The position numbers and the translations under genes are program-made. The notes under the pieces are model-generated. The model made no database searches, was not told the DNA's origin, and was given only the letters and a program-made list of their open reading frames with translations. A stretch of 64,000 nt of DNA from Fluviirhizobium alvei (GTDB lineage: Bacteria > Pseudomonadota > Alphaproteobacteria > Rhizobiales > Rhizobiaceae). This document shows positions 53,263 through 62,391 of the stretch, in pieces (positions within the stretch are counted from its first letter, which is position 1; every line of letters starts with the position of its first letter). The stretch spans positions 37,974-101,973 of the forward strand of contig NZ_JAUOZU010000019.1 of NCBI RefSeq assembly GCF_030551875.1, in the 5' to 3' direction.

Positions 53263-54555
53263 ATGACCGAACAGAAGATTTCAGGCGATGTGATCGCTCA
53301 GGAAAATGAAAAGCGGGCAGCGGCACAGGCTGCCGATTATGCCGCTCTCGGCGACAGGCTTGCGCGCAATGGCGTCGATATCGATACGATCACCACGAAA
53401 GTCGCTGAATTTGCCGTTGCCGTTCCCTCCTGGGGCGTGGGCACCGGCGGTACGCGTTTTGCCCGGTTCCCGGGCGCTGGCGAACCGCGCCATATCTTCG
53501 ACAAGCTCGACGATTGCTCCGTCATCCATCAGCTGACGCGCGCAACGCCCACCGTGTCGCTGCATATTCCGTGGGACAAGGCGGATGCGAAGGAACTGAA
53601 GGCCAAGGGCGATGCGCTGGGCCTCGGCTTCGATGCCATGAATTCCAACACCTTCTCGGATGCGCCGGGCCAGGCCCATTCCTACAAGTTCGGTTCCCTC
53701 AGCCATGTGGATGCCGCAACACGGGCACAGGCAGTCGAACACAATCTCGAATGCATCGAAATCGGCCGTGCGCTTGGCTCGAAAGCGCTGACGGTATGGA
53801 TCGGCGATGGTTCGAATTTCCCGGGCCAGAGCCATTTCACCCGCCAATTCGAGCGCTATCTCGCTTCGCTTGCTGAGATCTACAAGGCGCTGCCGGACGA
53901 TTGGCGGCTCTTCACCGAGCACAAGATGTATGAGCCGGCCTTCTATTCCACCGTCGTGCAGGATTGGGGAACCAATTATCTCATTGCCAATACGCTCGGT
54001 GAAAAGGCCTATTGCCTGGTCGATCTCGGCCATCATGCGCCCAATACCAATATCGAAATGATCGTCGCGCGCCTGATCCAGTTCGGCAAACTCGGCGGCT
54101 TCCATTTCAACGATTCCAAATATGGCGATGACGATCTCGATGCCGGTTCGGTCGAGCCCTATCGGCTGTTCCTCGTCTTCAACGAGCTGGTCGATGCCGA
54201 GCGGAGGAATGCAGGTGGCTTCCATCCGGCGCACATGATCGACCAGAGCCACAATGTCACCGATCCGATCGAGAGCCTGATCTCGAGCGCCAACGAAATC
54301 CGCCGTGCCTATGCCCAGGCCCTGCTGGTCGATCGTTCGGCCCTCGACCTCTACCAGGACTCCAATGATGCCCTGATGGCGACGGAAACCCTGAAGCGGG
54401 CCTACCGCACCGATGTCGAGCCGATTCTCGCCGAAGCAAGGCTTCGCACCGGCGGCGCCATCGATCCCGTCGCCACCTATCGGGCGAGCGGCTATCGCGC
54501 CCGGGTCGCATCCGAACGTCCGGCGATTGCCGGCGGTTCGGGCGGTATCGTCTGA
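53263..54555 (+). CDS. rhaI: L-rhamnose isomerase (rhizobial type)
   Basis: A 430-residue isomerase converting L-rhamnose to L-rhamnulose. It is the catabolic type found in rhizobia and Pseudomonas, with WGVGTGGTRFARFPG, SVIHQLTRATPTVSLHIPWD and the metal-site segments FTEHKMYEPAFYST and LVDLGHHAPNTNIEM. The ATG at 53263 follows CGGGAGGATGG. The preceding in-frame ATG at 53242 has no ribosome-binding site. It lies 117 bases after rhaD, with a hairpin between. Confidence 0.93.
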   Translation: MTEQKISGDVIAQENEKRAAAQAADYAALGDRLARNGVDIDTITTKVAEFAVAVPSWGVGTGGTRFARFPGAGEPRHIFDKLDDCSVIHQLTRATPTVSLHIPWDKADAKELKAKGDALGLGFDAMNSNTFSDAPGQAHSYKFGSLSHVDAATRAQAVEHNLECIEIGRALGSKALTVWIGDGSNFPGQSHFTRQFERYLASLAEIYKALPDDWRLFTEHKMYEPAFYSTVVQDWGTNYLIANTLGEKAYCLVDLGHHAPNTNIEMIVARLIQFGKLGGFHFNDSKYGDDDLDAGSVEPYRLFLVFNELVDAERRNAGGFHPAHMIDQSHNVTDPIESLISSANEIRRAYAQALLVDRSALDLYQDSNDALMATETLKRAYRTDVEPILAEARLRTGGAIDPVATYRASGYRARVASERPAIAGGSGGIV

Positions 54556-54577
54556 AAAGAATCTCCGCTCAATCTGA

Positions 54578-54606
54578 AGCGCTCGGGCTCGTCCCGGGCG
54601 CTTTGC
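54578..54606. terminator. terminator between rhaI and the TPP-enzyme gene
   Basis: AGCGCTCGGG (54578-54587) and CCCGGGCGCT (54593-54602) form a 10-bp stem with one T-G wobble and are followed by TTTG. It lies between convergent stops and may serve both genes. Confidence 0.6.
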
Positions 54607-54609
54607 GTC

Positions 54610-56238
54610 TCACGCCCGCATGCGGGGAACGTCACGCGGATCGAGGCACAATTCGATCAGGAGTGGCCGGCTGCGTTTCGCAATGGCCGCAAGCGCCAGA
54701 TCCAGATCCTCGACGGAGCGCACGGTCATTCCCTCGCCACCGAGGGCGGTGGCCACTGCGGCCATCGATGGCCAATCGAACTGAGTGAGGCCGGGATCCA
54801 TCTTGCGATCGATGAACTGGATATGTTCTGCGCCATAGGCGGCATCATTGCAGACGATGACGATCAGATCGAGCCCGAGCCGGCCGGCGGTGTTGAATTC
54901 GTTGATGCCACCCATCATGAAGCCGCCATCGCCGGTGAACAGCACGACGGGACGGTCGGGCGCGGCAAGGCCGGCACCGATCGCCTCCGGCAGGCCAAGG
55001 CCGATCGAGCCGAAATTGGCGGTCACCACGAAACTGTCGGGATCGGGTGCGGAGATCCGGCACCAGACTTCGGTCATGAAGCGGCCGCCATCGGTGACGA
55101 GAACGCGATCCTTCGGCAGCGCCAACTCGAGCGCCTCAAGCGCATGGATATAGTCGACGCAGCCTTGCGCCGGCCCCTTGGACGCGGGCGCGGGGTGGAT
55201 GGTCAGTGCCGAAACCTCCAGTTCGCGGGTAAAGCCGCTTGCCGGAATTTCGGCCTGATCCAGCCAATGGACAATGTTATCCGCTGTCAAACCGGCATCG
55301 GCGATCAGCGCCGCATCCGGGCGATGGGTTCTGCCGATCACCCGCGCATCGACATCGACCTGGATCACGCGTTTGCCCTTGAGCAGCGCGCCCCGGTCGG
55401 TGGTGAAATCCAGAAGACCGGTGCCGAAACAGAGGATGCAATCGGATCTGTCGATCAACTCATAAGTGGCCGGCGTGCTGAGCGTTCCGAAAATGTCGGC
55501 ATTGTAGGGATGGCCGTTGAACAGGCCCTTCGCCTTCAGGGTCGTGGCGAGCGGTGCCTCAAGACGGTTCGCAAGACGGATCAACGGGTCGCGGGCGCGG
55601 CTTGCACCGCCGCCGGCGAGAATGAGCGGGCGGCGAGCGGCGGCAATGATGCCGATGGCATTGTCCAGTTCCGCCCCTTCCGGCACGAAGGCCGGCGTAT
55701 GAAAGGCATTGCTGACAACGGGCCTGTGCGCGGTCTCGATCCACATGAAATCCGCCGGCATGTTGAGGACGATGGGCCGTCTCTCGGTGCTGGCACGAAA
55801 GAAGGCCCGGGCGACATCCTGTGTCGCCAGTTCGGGCGAGCGCATCTGCTCGAATCCCGCACCGGTTACCTTGACGACCTCGCGCTGGTCGATGCTCTGC
55901 AGATGGCCGGGATTGGAAATCGGCGTATCACCCGCCAGAAGCAACATCGGAATATTGCCTCGGGCGCCTTCGGTGAGGGCCGTGACGCAATTGGTGAGCG
56001 CCGGCCCGTGGGTTACCGTTGCGACGCCGATCCTGCCCGACACATGCGCATAGGCCAGCGCCATCAGAACCGAGCTGCCTTCATGGGCGGCGGGCACGAA
56101 ACGGCCGCCACAGGCGCGCGCATAATGGTCGACCATGAAGAGATTGGCGTCGCCCATCAGGCCGAACAGCGTTTCGACACCGTGATCGCGAAGGGCGCGG
56201 GCAATGCTTTGATAAACGGGCATCGTGACTTCGGACAT
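54610..56238 (-). CDS. thiamine-diphosphate-dependent enzyme, acetolactate-synthase-like
   Basis: A 542-residue ThDP enzyme with the three usual domains. The N-terminal pyrimidine-binding domain carries the catalytic Glu in FVPAAHEGSSVLMALAYAH. A central domain follows (ADNIVHWLD region). The C-terminal pyrophosphate domain has the GDGG...CND pattern (FTGDGGFMMGGINEFNTAG, then LIVIVCNDAAYG). It could be a 2-oxoacid decarboxylase, sulfopyruvate-type or acetolactate-type enzyme; no FAD-specific signature was evident. The ATG at 56238 was chosen because AAGGAGG lies 10 bases upstream. It is divergent from an Lrp-type regulator. Confidence 0.88.
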   Translation of the reverse strand: MSEVTMPVYQSIARALRDHGVETLFGLMGDANLFMVDHYARACGGRFVPAAHEGSSVLMALAYAHVSGRIGVATVTHGPALTNCVTALTEGARGNIPMLLLAGDTPISNPGHLQSIDQREVVKVTGAGFEQMRSPELATQDVARAFFRASTERRPIVLNMPADFMWIETAHRPVVSNAFHTPAFVPEGAELDNAIGIIAAARRPLILAGGGASRARDPLIRLANRLEAPLATTLKAKGLFNGHPYNADIFGTLSTPATYELIDRSDCILCFGTGLLDFTTDRGALLKGKRVIQVDVDARVIGRTHRPDAALIADAGLTADNIVHWLDQAEIPASGFTRELEVSALTIHPAPASKGPAQGCVDYIHALEALELALPKDRVLVTDGGRFMTEVWCRISAPDPDSFVVTANFGSIGLGLPEAIGAGLAAPDRPVVLFTGDGGFMMGGINEFNTAGRLGLDLIVIVCNDAAYGAEHIQFIDRKMDPGLTQFDWPSMAAVATALGGEGMTVRSVEDLDLALAAIAKRSRPLLIELCLDPRDVPRMRA

Positions 56239-56349
56239 TGCGCGCATTCCTCCTTGCGAGACAGCCATCGGGCTTTCTCAGGCTAATACCAAGCACAGGC
56301 ACGAACTGTGCAAAGACGTAAGCCGCAACAGAATTTTTGCGCAGAGATT

Positions 56350-56382
56350 GCATGAAATTCGGTATCGATGCATCTTTCATGC
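56350..56382. promoter_or_regulatory. inverted repeat in the Lrp / TPP-enzyme divergent region
   Basis: GCATGAAA (56350-56357) and TTTCATGC (56375-56382) are perfect inverted arms 17 bases apart, between the divergent starts at 56238 and 56414. Lrp/AsnC regulators usually bind such AT-containing dyads near their own promoter. Confidence 0.55.
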
Positions 56383-56413
56383 ACGCATGGAAAAACGCAT
56401 AGGAAACTGAAGC

Positions 56414-56884
56414 ATGGTGCCGGACCGATTTGATCTGCGGATTATGAAGGCGTTGCAGAAAAACGGCGCATTGACGAATGGCGAGCTATCGGAGCTGATC
56501 AATCTCTCTGCATCGCAATGCTCGCGCCGCCGGGCCGCTCTCGAGGCCGCTGGCCTGATCGAAGGCTATCACGCCCGCTTGAATGCCAAGGAACTGGGTT
56601 TCAGCATCCGGGCCATCATCCGCGTCAATCTGCGCATGCATGGCCAGGAGTCCGACAAGGAATTTTCGCGCTGGGTGGAACGGCAGGAAGAGGTCCAGTC
56701 GGCCTTTTCCGTCTCGGGAGATGCCGATTACGTGCTCGATGTCAGGATGCGAGATCTCGACAGTTTTTCGCAATTCATCCACGAGCGGCTGCTGATCCAG
56801 CCGCAGGTCGCGCAGGTGCGGTCAGACTTCGTGCTCAAGATCCTGAAGGACAATCAGGCACTCGCCCTTTCCACCGATGGTTAG
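56414..56884 (+). CDS. Lrp/AsnC-family transcriptional regulator
   Basis: A 156-residue regulator. The N-terminal winged helix-turn-helix (FDLRIMKALQKNGALTNGEL, SASQCSRRRAALEAAGLI) is followed by the RAM effector domain (EVQSAFSVSGDADYVLDVRM, IPQ-type C-terminal strand). It is normally octameric and amino-acid-responsive. Divergence from the TPP-enzyme gene across an inverted repeat suggests it controls that gene. The ATG at 56414 follows AGGAAACTGAAGC. Confidence 0.92.
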   Translation: MVPDRFDLRIMKALQKNGALTNGELSELINLSASQCSRRRAALEAAGLIEGYHARLNAKELGFSIRAIIRVNLRMHGQESDKEFSRWVERQEEVQSAFSVSGDADYVLDVRMRDLDSFSQFIHERLLIQPQVAQVRSDFVLKILKDNQALALSTDG

Positions 56885-57072
56885 GGCGAGGGCTGAGGGC
56901 GAAATGACACTCTAACGAGCGACGTCAGCCTTTGGCCCAAAGCGGACATAGTAGAGCTGATCTGGAGGCGCATGAGTCGAGTGGGAAACTGACTGGAGGG
57001 TCTCAATCTGCGGCGCAGCAAGCCTGATTTTCCCGGTCACAGCGCCAACCTTGGATGCGTACGAGGCTTGAG

Positions 57073-58152
57073 TCAGTAGTTGTCGTGCTCGAAATCCTCA
57101 ATTCCCATCTGAACTGGAATTGTGAAATCAAAAACCTGTTCGATGTGATATTTCGTCAGTTTATGTTCGGCCCGCGGATTCAAAAACAGCCACGCTCCGT
57201 CATTGTCAAGATTGATAAATAGCAAAGCGGAAACGAGTTTAGCCGCATCCGCAACTGTCAGCCCCGGACTTGTTTGAGAATCATGTTTGTGAAGTAATGT
57301 TTTGTCAGAAGTGAGTTGGATAAAGACACGTCGGGCCAATGCCCGTAGCGCGATGTCTGTCATGTCGAAAACATTCGATGCCAACATGCTATTGAACTGC
57401 GAAGAGTAAGGGAAGACTAGAAAGAACGGTGCTTTGCGCGTGAACTGGCGCGACGTCTTAAAAGGATAATATCTATTCTGCTCAGCAAACACATAAGGAT
57501 CGCTTGTGTGTTCGGATATAGTAACCCTCTGTGGCGTCGCGACCTTAATCGACCACCCAAGCTCGCCTATCTGGTGTGTGCTCCCCACAGATAACTTGGC
57601 TTTCAACTGCCCGATAGTTCCAAAAGCATACTTTTCGATATCCTTCACAGCAACATCCAAGGGGCCGTCGATCGAGATAGTCAAACCCGGCAAAAAGGGC
57701 TGCAGCCGTTGTTTGAAAAGGCCCATCAGATACGCCTGCATCCCGAAGCCTTTTATGTCGAAATATGCATCGTAGTTCGTGAATTGACCGTCGATTGTGC
57801 AACCATTAGGGTTGAGGACGTCTTGGCTCCCGAGAGCAACCTGAGCCGTATGGGTCGCGTTGTTTCGTTCGAGCCAATCATAGGCACCGAGTTCGCAGAA
57901 ACTGCCGTAGAAATGCCGGTCCGTGAGAAGATTGCGAACGACATGTTCCCCGTCGATCACGCTAAACCCCGAACTCTGCATTAGTCCATCTACTGAGCGA
58001 CTTATACGGTCCAGCTCTCCGGGCTGATTCGCTAGATTGATCAACTTTCCAGTCAATTGGTCATCTTGAATCTTAACTTTAAGCCCCATTGACGTAATAT
58101 TTGACGATCGACTTTCGAGTTCGTCAATTAATTTGTGAAGAGAGCTGATCAT
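57073..58152 (-). CDS. orphan protein with a possible PD-(D/E)XK nuclease-like core
   Basis: I do not recognise this 359-residue protein. It starts with a helical segment (MISSLHKLIDELESRSSNIT). The central part has an acidic residue in FYGSFCELGAYDWLE (about residue 115), followed about 30 residues later by NYDAYFDIKGFG. The E...D...D-I-K spacing would fit a PD-(D/E)XK fold, but this is weak. Later parts are beta-rich (FFLVFPYSSQFNSML) and end acidic (IEDFEHDNY). Codon use is clearly AT-richer than all neighbours, which suggests horizontal acquisition. The ATG at 58152 follows AAGAGAAG; a longer GTG form to 58356 is possible. No conserved neighbour suggests a function. Confidence 0.6.
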   Translation of the reverse strand: MISSLHKLIDELESRSSNITSMGLKVKIQDDQLTGKLINLANQPGELDRISRSVDGLMQSSGFSVIDGEHVVRNLLTDRHFYGSFCELGAYDWLERNNATHTAQVALGSQDVLNPNGCTIDGQFTNYDAYFDIKGFGMQAYLMGLFKQRLQPFLPGLTISIDGPLDVAVKDIEKYAFGTIGQLKAKLSVGSTHQIGELGWSIKVATPQRVTISEHTSDPYVFAEQNRYYPFKTSRQFTRKAPFFLVFPYSSQFNSMLASNVFDMTDIALRALARRVFIQLTSDKTLLHKHDSQTSPGLTVADAAKLVSALLFINLDNDGAWLFLNPRAEHKLTKYHIEQVFDFTIPVQMGIEDFEHDNY

Positions 58153-58600
58153 ACTAAAACTTCTCTTGTAAAAAGATACTCGGCTGGGCGTTGCTTGGCC
58201 CAGAAACAACCATCGTTTTGTCCGTGTGTCAACGAGTGGTTTAGCCAAGGGGTGTCGTAAACCCATAGTCCAGTTGCGGACCCTGCCCAAGCTATCATTG
58301 ACTAGCCCAAGTATGGCGGCTTTTGAGAAACAGCCTCGTGTCACGGAACTTCCCACATGGGGTCGAGAATGAACCTTCAGCTATCCGCCAAGAGATGTCC
58401 ACAATCGGCGCAAAGCGGCCAAATGCGAGCTGTCCCAGATGAACCGAAGCCTGTTTGGGACGGTCGCAGGGCCATGCAAACCAAGGCTTTCCGGCATTAG
58501 ACTCACAAGGGTTCAATGGGGACAGCGGAGCAAAGGCTTACAGTGCCCTTTCGCCTTCAGACTGAACCGACCCCCAGATGGATAGGCGAGGGCGATTGCG
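58153..58600. other. 448-base stretch without a recognisable gene
   Basis: This sequence separates the orphan gene from the DUF2147 gene. It holds an in-frame extension of the orphan (to 58356) and a 73-codon minus-strand open frame at 58295-58516 with no recognisable family or ribosome-binding site. No tRNA, attachment-site repeat or terminator was found. It may be a remnant of the insertion that brought the orphan gene. Confidence 0.5.
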
Positions 58601-58972
58601 TCAATTGATCCGTTCCCAGCCAATGCCGCGGCAGATGAGGCCTGCGATAACGCAACCGCGCGAGGTCATCCTGTCGCCGTTGATCGTCACCGTCAGATTG
58701 TAGGTGAGATCACGCTTCGGATCGAAAGCCGTGCCGGCATAGACGCCCTCGTTCTGCTGCTGGATCGACATGACCAGCGTGTCGCCCTTGTCTTCCTTCG
58801 GCGTGCCCGGCTTGACCCAGACATTGGTGGCACAGATATCGGCACCGCAGGGTGCGATCTGCACCCGGGCCTTGCCATCACCACGGGCCCACTCGCCGTA
58901 AAGTTCGTTGGCCTGGGCGGATCCGGCGCAACCAAAGGCGAAAAACGCCACCGTCAACATCAAAGCTTTCAT
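58601..58972 (-). CDS. DUF2147 family periplasmic protein
   Basis: A 123-residue protein with a Sec signal peptide (MKALMLTVAFFAFGCAGSAQ, then cleavage near residue 21). The DUF2147 pattern follows: LYGEWARGDGKARVQIAPCG, the paired Cys in CGADICATN, and VYAGTAFDPKRDLTYNLTV with a C-terminal RGCVIAGLICRGIGWERI. The function of the family is not established; its fold is beta-barrel, lipocalin-like. The ATG at 58972 was chosen because it begins the signal peptide; the longer frame runs into cfa. It follows cfa by 22 bases and is probably co-transcribed. Confidence 0.85.
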   Translation of the reverse strand: MKALMLTVAFFAFGCAGSAQANELYGEWARGDGKARVQIAPCGADICATNVWVKPGTPKEDKGDTLVMSIQQQNEGVYAGTAFDPKRDLTYNLTVTINGDRMTSRGCVIAGLICRGIGWERIN

Positions 58973-58994
58973 GGGTTCTCCTTTCTCAAGCGCT

Positions 58995-60227
58995 CTATGC
59001 ATGCATAACCGTGTAAAGGCCGACATCGATGCTGCCTTCCTCGAAACCCGCCTCGCAGTAGCAAAGGTAGTAGTGCCACAGGCGGCGGAACCGTTCGTCG
59101 AAACCCTGGGCGGCAATGGCCGGCCAATTGGCGTGGAAACGAGCCCGCCATTCAGCGAGTGTCCAGGCGTAGGATTTGCCGAACCGCTGCTCATCGACGA
59201 GCGTGAGGCCGGCAGCTTCCACTGCCTTGCGCAACGCCGGCACTGATGGCAGGAACCCGCCGGGAAAGACGAATTTCTGGATGAAATCGACATTGTCGCG
59301 ATAGGCGTCGAACCGCGCTTCCTCGATCGAAATGATCTGCAGCACGGCCCGACCATCCGCCGCAAGGCACCGTTTCAGAGTGTCGAAATAGCTCGCCCAG
59401 TAGGCCTGGCCGACCGCCTCGAACATCTCGATCGACACGATGCGGTCGAACAGCCCCTGAACGTCGCGGTAATCTTCCAGACGCAAATCGATCTGGTCTG
59501 CCTTGCCGGCGCTTGCCGCCGCATCGCGGGCCCAGGCCAGCTGGGAGGGAGAAAGGGTAAGGCCCGTTACCTGCGCATCGGCCTTCGTCGCGAGATCGAC
59601 GGCGAGCGCACCCCAGCCGCAACCGATTTCGAGTACGCGTTCGCCACCGCGGAGCGCCAGTTTTTCACGGATCAGATCGAGACGCTGTCTCTGGGCGCTT
59701 TCGAGATCCGAGGTCGCTGCGTCGTGGATCGCGGACGAATAGAGCATCGTCGGATCCAGCCATTCGCGATAGAAATCATTGCCAAGATCGTAATGGGCTT
59801 CGATATTGCGCCGGCTGCCCTTTTTCGTATTGGCGTTCAAAAGATGGCCGATACGGTTGACGAGACGCATCACGCCATTTCCCGTTATTGCCGGCGTGAG
59901 GGATTCCGTATTGCGCGCAGCGAGGCGGATGACCGACGTCAGGTCCGGCGTCGTCCAGTCGCCGTCGATGAAGGCTTCGGCAAAACCGATATCGCCAGCC
60001 GCCAGGAGACGGCGCACCATGCGCCAGCGCCGGATGACGATCGTCGCTTCCGGTCCGGCTTCAGGACCCGCCTGCTTCACCGACGCACCGGACGGCAACA
60101 CGATCGTCAGACGACCAAAACGAAGGTTTCGGATCAGCCGCGACAGGAGAAGGCCGCCGAGGCCGATCTTCCTGCGGTTTGCTGAAAGATCGAGCGCCGG
60201 GGATGTCGCCTCGTCAAACTGGTGCAT
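58995..60227 (-). CDS. cfa: cyclopropane-fatty-acyl-phospholipid synthase
   Basis: A 410-residue SAM-dependent enzyme that adds a methylene bridge to unsaturated phospholipid acyl chains. The family motifs NIEAHYDLGNDFYREWLDPT, MLYSSAIHD, the SAM site VLEIGCGWGALAVDLA and SIEMFEAVGQAYWASYFDTL are in order. The ATG at 60227 follows AAAGGGGTG; the open frame upstream to 60401 is not family sequence. Rhizobia carry several cfa paralogues, often with growth-phase or stress control. Confidence 0.93.
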   Translation of the reverse strand: MHQFDEATSPALDLSANRRKIGLGGLLLSRLIRNLRFGRLTIVLPSGASVKQAGPEAGPEATIVIRRWRMVRRLLAAGDIGFAEAFIDGDWTTPDLTSVIRLAARNTESLTPAITGNGVMRLVNRIGHLLNANTKKGSRRNIEAHYDLGNDFYREWLDPTMLYSSAIHDAATSDLESAQRQRLDLIREKLALRGGERVLEIGCGWGALAVDLATKADAQVTGLTLSPSQLAWARDAAASAGKADQIDLRLEDYRDVQGLFDRIVSIEMFEAVGQAYWASYFDTLKRCLAADGRAVLQIISIEEARFDAYRDNVDFIQKFVFPGGFLPSVPALRKAVEAAGLTLVDEQRFGKSYAWTLAEWRARFHANWPAIAAQGFDERFRRLWHYYLCYCEAGFEEGSIDVGLYTVMHA

Positions 60228-60458
60228 GCGGCACCCCTTTGTAATCTCGCGGGCGGCGCCCATCCGAAATCCGCCGATTGCCTGCCATCGATCCCTCTCG
60301 CTCATGCTTGTTGGTTTGTTTGTGGTGCTATGTACGCGGCAAAGGGCGGACCAGTTTCGTCGCAAGCGAATTTTTTCCAATTTTTTACAGCCGAAAGACA
60401 ACTGAAGGGGACCGTGCGTCGTAGAAATACGTAATCGTCAGAAGAAAGGATGAGACTG

Positions 60459-61028
60459 ATGGCGCAACTGTTCATCACCGCAAAACAGGCGCCGGCGCTC
60501 GATCCCCTGACTCGCGCGACTGTAACGATCGCCTGGGTCATTCTTCTCAACAAGCCATTCTACCCGCTCTATGTCTGGTATCTGACTGGCGATGGACTGT
60601 TTGCTTCACTCGGCACTCTGCTCGGAACGCCCTTCTTCCTGGCGATCCCCTTCCTTGCCCGCCATTCTCCGTTGGCGGCCCGGATCGCACTGCCGGTGGT
60701 CGGCACGCTCGATACGTTGTTCGAGACCAAGCTGTTCGGATCGGCATCGGGGACGGATCTCTATTTTGCGGCCTGCATCATGCTCGTGGCCCTGTCCTTC
60801 CGGGCGCACGAACTCTGGTGGCAACGCGGCCTCACGGCCTTTGTCTTCCTCGTCTTCGTCGTCTCGCGCTATGGGATCGGCGCGCCGCTGCATGTCTGGA
60901 GCAGCGAGGACCTTGCGACCCTTCTCAATCTCAACACCTTTGCAGTGGCGAGCCTGCTGGCCTTCATCGCGCTCAACCATGCCGGGCTCGAGCGCGACGC
61001 GGAGCGACCGGCAGATAAAGCGTCTTGA
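60459..61028 (+). CDS. small multi-pass inner-membrane protein of unknown function
   Basis: A 189-residue protein with about five hydrophobic segments: TVTIAWVILLNKPFYPLYVW, GTLLGTPFFLAIPFLAR, a segment around DLYFAACIMLVALSF, GLTAFVFLVFVVSRYG and NTFAVASLLAFIALNHAG. It has no recognised family or catalytic motif. The ATG at 60459 was chosen because AGAAAGG lies 9 bases upstream, whereas the first ATG at 60450 touches it. It is divergent from cfa, with 231 bases between. Confidence 0.75.
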   Translation: MAQLFITAKQAPALDPLTRATVTIAWVILLNKPFYPLYVWYLTGDGLFASLGTLLGTPFFLAIPFLARHSPLAARIALPVVGTLDTLFETKLFGSASGTDLYFAACIMLVALSFRAHELWWQRGLTAFVFLVFVVSRYGIGAPLHVWSSEDLATLLNLNTFAVASLLAFIALNHAGLERDAERPADKAS

Positions 61029-61072
61029 CGCTCATCCGGGCTCAATGACGGGCCGTTAGGGAACTGCCGTTC

Positions 61073-62326
61073 TCACATCGACCACAATATCGACAGGGGC
61101 GCTGCCTGCAGGCGTTCTGAAAAAGGCGTGATACGGTCATGGTCATGCAGGACGAGCCCGCGCACAAAGCGATCACCAACAGCGGCTTGCAGCTGGCGCA
61201 ATCCCCGGAAGTCATCCGCCTTGACCGTGGCGGATGCCTTGACTTCGATACCGATGATGCGGCCGCGTCGATCCTCGATCACGACATCGACTTCATCGCG
61301 ATCCTTTGTCCGGTAGTGCGAAAAGGACATCCGCCGCTCGGACCAGGAGGCGAGCTTCATCAGTTCGGATAGAACGAAGCTCTCAAGCAGGGACCCAAAC
61401 CGGGTCTTGTCACTGGCGAGACGCGCGAATTCGTCTTCACGCAGGGCGGCGAGGAGACCTGTGTCGATGAAATGGAGTTTTGGCGTTTTAACGAGCCGGC
61501 TCAGCCGGTTGTTTGACCACGGCACCAGAGTCTTGACCAGAAAGAGCCGTTCAAGGATTGCGATATATTTCTGAGTGGTCACCCCGGACAGGCCGAGCGC
61601 CGCACCAAAGCTGCTGTTGTTGATCAGCATGCCCGCATGTTCGGCAAGGATGTTCATGAGCCGGGGCAGCCGATCCAACTGATCAATATTCGCAATGTCG
61701 CGCACATCGCGGTCGAGGATCAGGCTGACATAGTCCTCGAGCCATGAAATGCGCCGGGCCGCCGAGCTTCGCCGCAGGACTTCCGGATAGCCCCCGGCGA
61801 GAACCATGCGCATCATCTCGTCGCCAAGGACGACGTCGCCTTCGATTACAGGCTCTTCACCCGAAAAGAGCCGATCGAGCATGTGACCCGGGCTCGAGCG
61901 GATCTCGGCCTGGGCAAACGGCAAAAGCGGGACGACAGCCATGCGGCCCGCCAGGGAATCCGCAATCGCCGGTATGGTCGCCAGATTGGCGGAACCGGTC
62001 AGAAGAAACCGGCCCGGCGTCTCGTCTTCATCCACGCTCGCCTTGATCGCGAGCATGAGGTCGGGCGCCCGTTGCACCTCGTCGATGACCGCTCGCCTGA
62101 TCCCCCTGATAAAACCGGTCGGATCCTCCCTCGCAGCATTCAGGGTGCTTGCATCATCCAGCGTGAAATAGGGCCGATCCCTGTCTGAAAACATCCGCGC
62201 GAGGGTCGTCTTGCCCGCCTGCCTCGGTCCCGATATCAGAACCACACGGGTATCTGCCAATGCGGCCTCTACCAGAGGAAACGCCTTGCGGTCGATAATG
62301 GCCTTGGGATTCAGCTGCGCAATCAT
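61073..62326 (-). CDS. AAA-type ATPase with C-terminal DUF4143
   Basis: A 417-residue protein. The N-terminal AAA domain has Walker A LISGPRQAGKTTLARMF near residue 30 and Walker B AVIDEVQRAPDL near residue 80, then LTGSANL (sensor region). The C-terminal 200 residues are DUF4143, with a likely PD-(D/E)XK-like end (FSHYRTKDRDEVDVVIEDRR, GIEVKASATV). These proteins are common, often mobile and sporadic, and lack a clear function. The ATG at 62326 is preferred to an in-frame TTG at 62356. It is convergent with the membrane-protein gene. Confidence 0.85.
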   Translation of the reverse strand: MIAQLNPKAIIDRKAFPLVEAALADTRVVLISGPRQAGKTTLARMFSDRDRPYFTLDDASTLNAAREDPTGFIRGIRRAVIDEVQRAPDLMLAIKASVDEDETPGRFLLTGSANLATIPAIADSLAGRMAVVPLLPFAQAEIRSSPGHMLDRLFSGEEPVIEGDVVLGDEMMRMVLAGGYPEVLRRSSAARRISWLEDYVSLILDRDVRDIANIDQLDRLPRLMNILAEHAGMLINNSSFGAALGLSGVTTQKYIAILERLFLVKTLVPWSNNRLSRLVKTPKLHFIDTGLLAALREDEFARLASDKTRFGSLLESFVLSELMKLASWSERRMSFSHYRTKDRDEVDVVIEDRRGRIIGIEVKASATVKADDFRGLRQLQAAVGDRFVRGLVLHDHDRITPFSERLQAAPLSILWSM

Positions 62327-62391
62327 GCGACCATTCTTAATCCAAAGCCCGACCAATTTAAAGTATGATGGCGTCTGTTTTTAATTCAAAC

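Noticed and set aside
58295..58516. 73-codon open frame on the minus strand
   Set aside because: It has no ribosome-binding site, no recognisable family and overlaps the alternative start region of the orphan gene. It is not supported as a gene.
57073..58600. Integrated prophage or genomic island
   Set aside because: No integrase, tRNA, direct repeats or phage genes flank the AT-richer gene. Only a single-gene islet is supported.
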